Positions 5,691 through 8,608 of a DNA stretch of 8,608 nucleotides are shown piece after piece (the stretch's first letter is position 1; the number at the start of each line of letters is the position of its first letter). The DNA lies in contig CAZNDN010000156.1 in the NCBI GenBank assembly GCA_964571815.1, forward strand, positions 1 to 8,608. Direction: 5' to 3'. A program made the position numbers and the translations under genes. This DNA is from CAZNDN01 sp964571815 (GTDB lineage: Bacteria; Fibrobacterota; Chitinivibrionia; Chitinivibrionales; WJKA01). The notes under the pieces were generated by a model. The model saw only the letters and a list, made by a program, of their open reading frames with translations, searched no databases and was not told the origin of the DNA.

Positions 5691-6424
5691 TTCTCCTACA
5701 CACAACACACCTGTGACACGGTTCGTCAGGCCGACAAAATCAGTCGGTGTAGAGATGAGCAAACGCAAAGTGCGAATGGTCGGCAAGCACCGCGCCTGCC
5801 GTGGGCGCCGGTAGTGCCTCGTAGGTAGGCACCGGGAATGAGACTCCCACCAAGGCTGGCCGGTGAGCTGACCTCTCTAAACGGGGAACAGGAAATGGCC
5901 GAGAAACTCGGAAAAGGACACGCCATGACCACGGACGCACGCACAGATCCCTCCGCCGTGACAGCGAAACTCCTTGTGTGCGTGCCGCCGCGGCCGCGAT
6001 ACTTGATGAAGTACAACCTCGGCGCAAGGCGGGAATGTGCAAGCAGTGATCGACATTCACCGGCGGAAAACCTTCCCACAATCCTTCCCGGGGCGTGCAG
6101 AAGTGTCACCTGCGAGCCGGCCTGCCGGAACCCCAATATGACGCGCAAGACCGCTCACATCCACGGTAAATGCCCTGGTTGTCACCTCGCTTGGATACCA
6201 GTTCGTCTCGCCCGTGAGTTCGGCGTATGCCTTCAGTATACAACTGTGTGTTATGTGGAGTGACGGTCCCGCACTCACGTGGACGGCTCCTGATGCCCGG
6301 GCATGGGTGACATCCAAATGCGCGATCCAGGCGCAGATGCTGGAAGTAAATCGCGGGAATCTGCTGTCGGAGAAGGGTGAATCGGAGGAATTGAGGCGGG
6401 CACGGGAACTGCCGGCGAGCCGGG

Positions 6425-6430
6425 AAAAAA
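6425..6430 (-). terminator. T-run after the tRNA-Arg 3' end
   Basis: On the minus strand a TTTTTT run follows the discriminator base by one nucleotide. It is probably the original chromosomal sequence downstream of the tRNA gene and may act in termination together with the tRNA stems. Confidence 0.35.
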
Positions 6431-6431
6431 G

Positions 6432-6473
6432 CGCCCCCAGCACGACTCGAACGTGCGGCACCGGGTTTAGGAA
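6432..6473 (-). mobile_element. Attachment site: 3' half of tRNA-Arg(CCT)
   Basis: On the minus strand this segment reads as the second half of a tRNA. It has an anticodon loop TTCCTAA (6473-6467, anticodon CCT), the 3' side of the anticodon stem ACCCG, a 5-base variable loop GTGCC, a perfect T-arm (GCACG stem, TTCGAGT loop, CGTGC stem), the acceptor strand TGGGGGC and discriminator G. CCA is not encoded. Nothing upstream supplies a 5' half: no D-arm, no TAGCTCAG-type sequence, and no matching GCCCCCA acceptor strand. With a tyrosine recombinase gene starting its 3' end 42 bases away, this is best read as one attachment site of an integrated element. The crossover would lie at or near the anticodon loop. 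The element lies to the right and the chromosome to the left. Confidence 0.8.
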
Positions 6474-6514
6474 CTTTTTGACCGTACTCCCGTCTGCCGC
6501 ACAAACACTGTCTC

Positions 6515-7666
6515 TCAGCCATGGGTGCCCTCTTGAACTGCTACAAAACTGCTACGCGCTGTCGCCCTCATATCCCGTATGATCTCCAGAGCGTCCCTGT
6601 TATGATACACCCGAGCGGTCTTCTCGGAGTACTGTATCCCGAGCTTTCGCAACCGCTCATAGCTGTATCCCTGCTCCTCGATCATGTACGTCACCGCAAC
6701 ATGCTTCAGGTCGTGCCAGTGAAAGTCGTCAACGTCCGCCGCAGCGCACACCGACCGGAAATGCCGCTTCGGATCACCCGTCCTCCGCCACTGCCCCGGC
6801 TTCATTTTGGTGTGCATCCCGTTACGCTCAGTCGCGACCATAGGAAACAGCCACGGACACTCCCCCGGCAGGGACAGGAAATACCCCATCAACGTATCAT
6901 CGATATTGGGAAGAATCGTCAGCCGTTGCTTCCGGCGACCGGTCTTGCGAGGCCGAAACCTGACCACACGGTTCGTCATGTCCAGAGCTTCACGTGTTAG
7001 CCCGAACTGATCCGTCTTTCTGATCGGGTTCAGCGCCGCAAAGTAGACGGCCCACTTCAGGTGGCTGTCCCACCCGTCCAGCACGTTGAAAATGCGCTGC
7101 CGCTCCTGTTGCGTCCAAACCCTTTCCCGGTACTCGAACGCCGTGATCCCATAGTCCCGAATGGGCACGCGGTCAATCAATCCCGTCCTGTAAGCATAAT
7201 TGAGCACGGATCGCACGCAAATCCGGTAGTTGTTCACCGTATTGGGCTTCCGCTCGCCGGAAATGCTCGTCGTGTACTTGTGATACGCCTGCAGAAGGCG
7301 ATCATTCACCTTCACGCGCCCAAGGGCCTTCCGCACCCCTACGCGCCCATCGAAGCAACTTCGCATCCCCCCGTAATCTTCTCCCCCGCCGTGCCGGTGG
7401 AGATAATGTTCTACGCACTCACCAAATGTCGGAGTCTTCAAAGAGCCTTCGACCGACACCGCCAGATCAAGCATCGCCTTTGCAATCTTACGCTTATCCC
7501 GCGTGTCCAACGTGACCTGCTTCCACGAAGCGACACCGTCGGCGCGGCGATACGGATGCCTGATCAGCGTCCGGCCGTCCGGTAGAAACTTGACGCCCAA
7601 AGCGGCCTCCGTTCCACCGGGTAGCGCACTCCTTTGAATATCAGTGTCGGCAGGTACGCCGGTCAA
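6515..7666 (-). CDS. Tyrosine recombinase / site-specific integrase with altered active site
   Basis: This 383-residue phage-type integrase should cut and rejoin DNA at the tRNA-Arg attachment site beside it. Residues about 1-60 resemble an arm-site-binding region (LIRHPYRRADGVASWKQVTLDTRD). Residues 78-165 form a core-binding SAM-like domain (TFGECVEHYL ... TVNNYRICVRSVLNYAYRTGLI), and about 180-360 is the catalytic domain. Proposed active-site residues are Arg216 (NPIRKTDQ), the hairpin Lys241 (RKTGRRKQ), His318 (HDLKH) and the nucleophile Tyr354 (ARVYHN). Two are unusual: the box II Arg is Lys321, and the LGH histidine is Ile344. The start is TTG at 7666, with AGGAGGAGGGG just upstream. 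A second TTG 21 codons in, also preceded by GGAGG, is possible. It lies 21 bases after the preceding gene and is the last gene before the element's end. Confidence 0.9.
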   Translation of the reverse strand: MTGVPADTDIQRSALPGGTEAALGVKFLPDGRTLIRHPYRRADGVASWKQVTLDTRDKRKIAKAMLDLAVSVEGSLKTPTFGECVEHYLHRHGGGEDYGGMRSCFDGRVGVRKALGRVKVNDRLLQAYHKYTTSISGERKPNTVNNYRICVRSVLNYAYRTGLIDRVPIRDYGITAFEYRERVWTQQERQRIFNVLDGWDSHLKWAVYFAALNPIRKTDQFGLTREALDMTNRVVRFRPRKTGRRKQRLTILPNIDDTLMGYFLSLPGECPWLFPMVATERNGMHTKMKPGQWRRTGDPKRHFRSVCAAADVDDFHWHDLKHVAVTYMIEEQGYSYERLRKLGIQYSEKTARVYHNRDALEIIRDMRATARSSFVAVQEGTHG

Positions 7667-7687
7667 GGTCCCCTCCTCCTATCGACC

Positions 7688-8074
7688 TCAGGCCTCCGGC
7701 TTTTCAGCCGTTGCCGGCCCCGGTCCCGTCTCCGGCCCGGCTGGTCCCGGCCGGCCCTCTTGATCAGCCCGCTCCAATCTCTCCGCCTCGGCGATCAGGT
7801 CTTTCACCGATTCTTGCTTTTGCTGCGGCTCAACGTCCGCCGTTTCGCTCGGCGCGCCCACCAGCCGCTTCATAATCGCCGCCGGCGGTGGCAGCTCCGT
7901 CGCGCTGCTCTCGCGCAAATGCGCGTCCAGAGCCGCCTTCAGGTCTGCGGGGTCAACTCGTTGAAACGCCCGCGTCCACCATTGCGTTATCTTTTCATCG
8001 CGGTCCGGCGTATAACACACTACGAATCCCCGGATCGCCTTCCTGCGTTCGCCGCCTCCGCTGTCGCTTGCCAT
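7688..8074 (-). CDS. Small element-encoded protein, possibly helicase-loader-like
   Basis: This is a 128-residue protein of two parts. Residues about 12-72 are ordered and helical: GFVVCYTPDRDEKITQWWTR (16-35), then DPADLKAALDAHLRES (41-56) and LPPPAAIMKRLV (61-72). The pattern of a tryptophan-centred helix, a helix of the AL-x-x-H-[LIV] type and a final P-x-P-x-x-I-x-x-x-[LV] resembles the N-terminal domain of phage helicase loaders such as SPP1 G39P. That resemblance is by pattern only. Residues about 75-128 are an acidic helix (SVKDLIAEAERLERADQ) and a Pro/Gly/Glu-rich tail, likely disordered. A strong Shine-Dalgarno (GAGGAGGG) precedes the ATG at 8074. It sits between the nuclease and integrase genes with 21-base gaps on each side, so the three are probably one transcript. 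Function unproven. Confidence 0.75.
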   Translation of the reverse strand: MASDSGGGERRKAIRGFVVCYTPDRDEKITQWWTRAFQRVDPADLKAALDAHLRESSATELPPPAAIMKRLVGAPSETADVEPQQKQESVKDLIAEAERLERADQEGRPGPAGPETGPGPATAEKPEA

Positions 8075-8095
8075 GTCACCCTCCTCGCTTAAATG

Positions 8096-8578
8096 TTAGA
8101 TGAGTTTATTGTATCCGTCAATCCCTGTAAACTCTTCCATTGGCAAATGCACGACCGGTTCCAAATCGGCATCGTCAATGCGTGTTGACAAATGCCGGTC
8201 GATGAATCCGAGCGCCCACCCGTGTCCCTCCTCCAGCGATACACACAAATCACTATCCACAAACCGCACCGCCAGAATTGCCGGCAGCCGGAACGTCTGG
8301 GAATACAATCGGGCCCTTAAAAACTTGTGCATTGACAAAATGTACATCTCATATTTCGCGCTCTTAGTGGTGCGCTCCTTACACTCCACCAACGCCACCG
8401 GGCGTCCGTCGCGCAGGGCCAGAAAATCAAGCCTGTATTTCACCGGCAGCTTGCGCATGTCAACATTCCACGCCACTTCCAGCGTGTCCGCGAACGCCCT
8501 TTCGCGCACCAGATCGGCGGCGGTCTCGTAAAACGGCCGTGCCGGGCTTTCGCTGCTGGTGAAGCTCGCGGCAATCAT
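8096..8578 (-). CDS. PD-(D/E)XK nuclease-fold protein
   Basis: This 160-residue protein has the core of the PD-(D/E)XK superfamily of Mg-dependent nucleases. It shows an acidic residue in the first helix (FYETAADLVRERAF, Glu18), then KYRLDFLALRDG with Asp51, followed 14 residues on by the ECK motif in VALVECKERTT (Glu65, Lys67). A helix (YEMYILSMHKFLRARL, 76-91) and a strand (AILAVRFVDS) complete the usual alpha-beta-beta-beta-alpha-beta order. About 50 more residues have no motif I recognise. It could be a small restriction-like endonuclease, a recombination nuclease or a resolvase-type enzyme of the element. The ATG at 8578 overlaps the TGA of the upstream gene (ATGA) and has GAGGGGG nearby. 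The gene is followed at 21 bases by the next element gene. Confidence 0.8.
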   Translation of the reverse strand: MIAASFTSSESPARPFYETAADLVRERAFADTLEVAWNVDMRKLPVKYRLDFLALRDGRPVALVECKERTTKSAKYEMYILSMHKFLRARLYSQTFRLPAILAVRFVDSDLCVSLEEGHGWALGFIDRHLSTRIDDADLEPVVHLPMEEFTGIDGYNKLI

Positions 8579-8608
8579 GCCGCCCCCTCGTGTAATTCCT
8601 TGGCCGTC
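8575..8608 (-). CDS. Last codons of an upstream element gene (partial)
   Basis: On the minus strand a frame entering from the right edge reads TAKELHEGAA and stops at TGA (8577-8575), which overlaps the nuclease start codon as ATGA. Only ten whole codons are visible, so the product cannot be identified. The tight overlap mirrors the other operon joints and is the only support. Confidence 0.4.
   Translation of the reverse strand, partial: TAKELHEGAA

Larger units (their letters stand above)
5408..6431. other. About 1 kb without a convincing gene
   Basis: After the TA promoter this stretch contains the 13-bp inverted repeat with CACAGAG units (5626-5690), then about 740 bases up to the tRNA remnant. 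Long open frames lie opposite each other around 5726-6263 and again around 6057-6582. They have Arg/Ser/Pro/Cys-rich composition, lack ribosome binding sites and match no motif I know. One minus-strand stretch near 6140-6240 reads like ordinary protein (AELTGETNWYPSEVTT), so a decayed gene is possible there. Confidence 0.5.

Noticed and set aside
5440..5703. 87-residue minus-strand frame reading SVVSVHSVVKG
   Set aside because: It is a translation of the CACAGAG repeat; this kind of peptide arises repeatedly from such intergenic repeats and is not a real gene.
5726..6263. Opposed 140-141-residue frames on both strands
   Set aside because: They overlap each other, lack ribosome binding sites and known motifs, and have Arg/Ser/Cys-rich composition.
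6432..6520. Complete tRNA or tmRNA at the integrase end
   Set aside because: Only the 3' half folds. There is no D-arm, no 5' acceptor strand complementary to TGGGGGC, and the anticodon stem 5' side (CGGGT) is missing upstream.
6214..6582. Frames running through the tRNA remnant into the integrase end
   Set aside because: They span the attachment site and the integrase 3' end on the wrong strand; the tRNA and integrase explain the sequence better.
8100..8531. 143-residue plus-strand frame opposite the nuclease
   Set aside because: It is an antisense shadow; the minus-strand protein has the D...ExK motif and operon spacing.
1..8608. CRISPR array, rRNA genes or IS element with transposase
   Set aside because: No regularly spaced direct repeats of suitable length, no rRNA-like segments and no transposase motifs were seen in any part of the window.

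Overview
The window looks like a stretch of GC-rich (roughly 60% by eye) bacterial chromosome, with the end of an integrated mobile element on its right side. Ribosome binding sites are strong and canonical (GAGG/GGAGG). The gene mix (Ni-superoxide dismutase with a signal peptide, dodecin, PanB, a DUF433/DUF5615 pair) and the CACAGAG-type intergenic repeats would fit an uncultured member of the PVC superphylum or a similar group. No marker gene settles the taxon, so this is a weak inference.

Region 1 (1-1937, all minus strand) holds an RluA-family pseudouridine synthase (1026-1937). Downstream of it is a tightly coupled pair: a one-pass membrane TPR protein (311-922) and a small protein with repeated G-x-W-I motifs (1-314, cut by the window edge). 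These two overlap by ATGA.

Region 2 (2093-4430) holds divergently oriented panB (plus strand, pantothenate/CoA synthesis). Facing it is sodN (minus strand), an exported nickel superoxide dismutase with an intact HCxxPCGxY nickel hook. After a gene-free stretch comes a dodecin gene (plus strand), encoding a flavin-storage protein.

Region 3 (4431-6431) is mostly intergenic. It carries a DUF433-DUF5615 toxin-antitoxin-like operon (minus strand) with a striking 12-bp tandem duplication over its probable promoter. It also has two different inverted-repeat elements and about 1 kb with no convincing gene.

Region 4 (6432-8608) begins with the 3' half of a tRNA-Arg(CCT) gene, from anticodon loop to discriminator base, followed by a T-run. 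This is the footprint left when an element integrates into a tRNA gene. Immediately inside it are a tyrosine recombinase, a small protein that may be a helicase-loader-like factor, a PD-(D/E)XK nuclease, and the last codons of another gene. All four are on the minus strand and tightly spaced. The element continues past the right edge, where an intact tRNA-Arg(CCT) is predicted. The recombinase is itself odd: the second catalytic Arg is Lys, and the usual H of the LGH motif is Ile.
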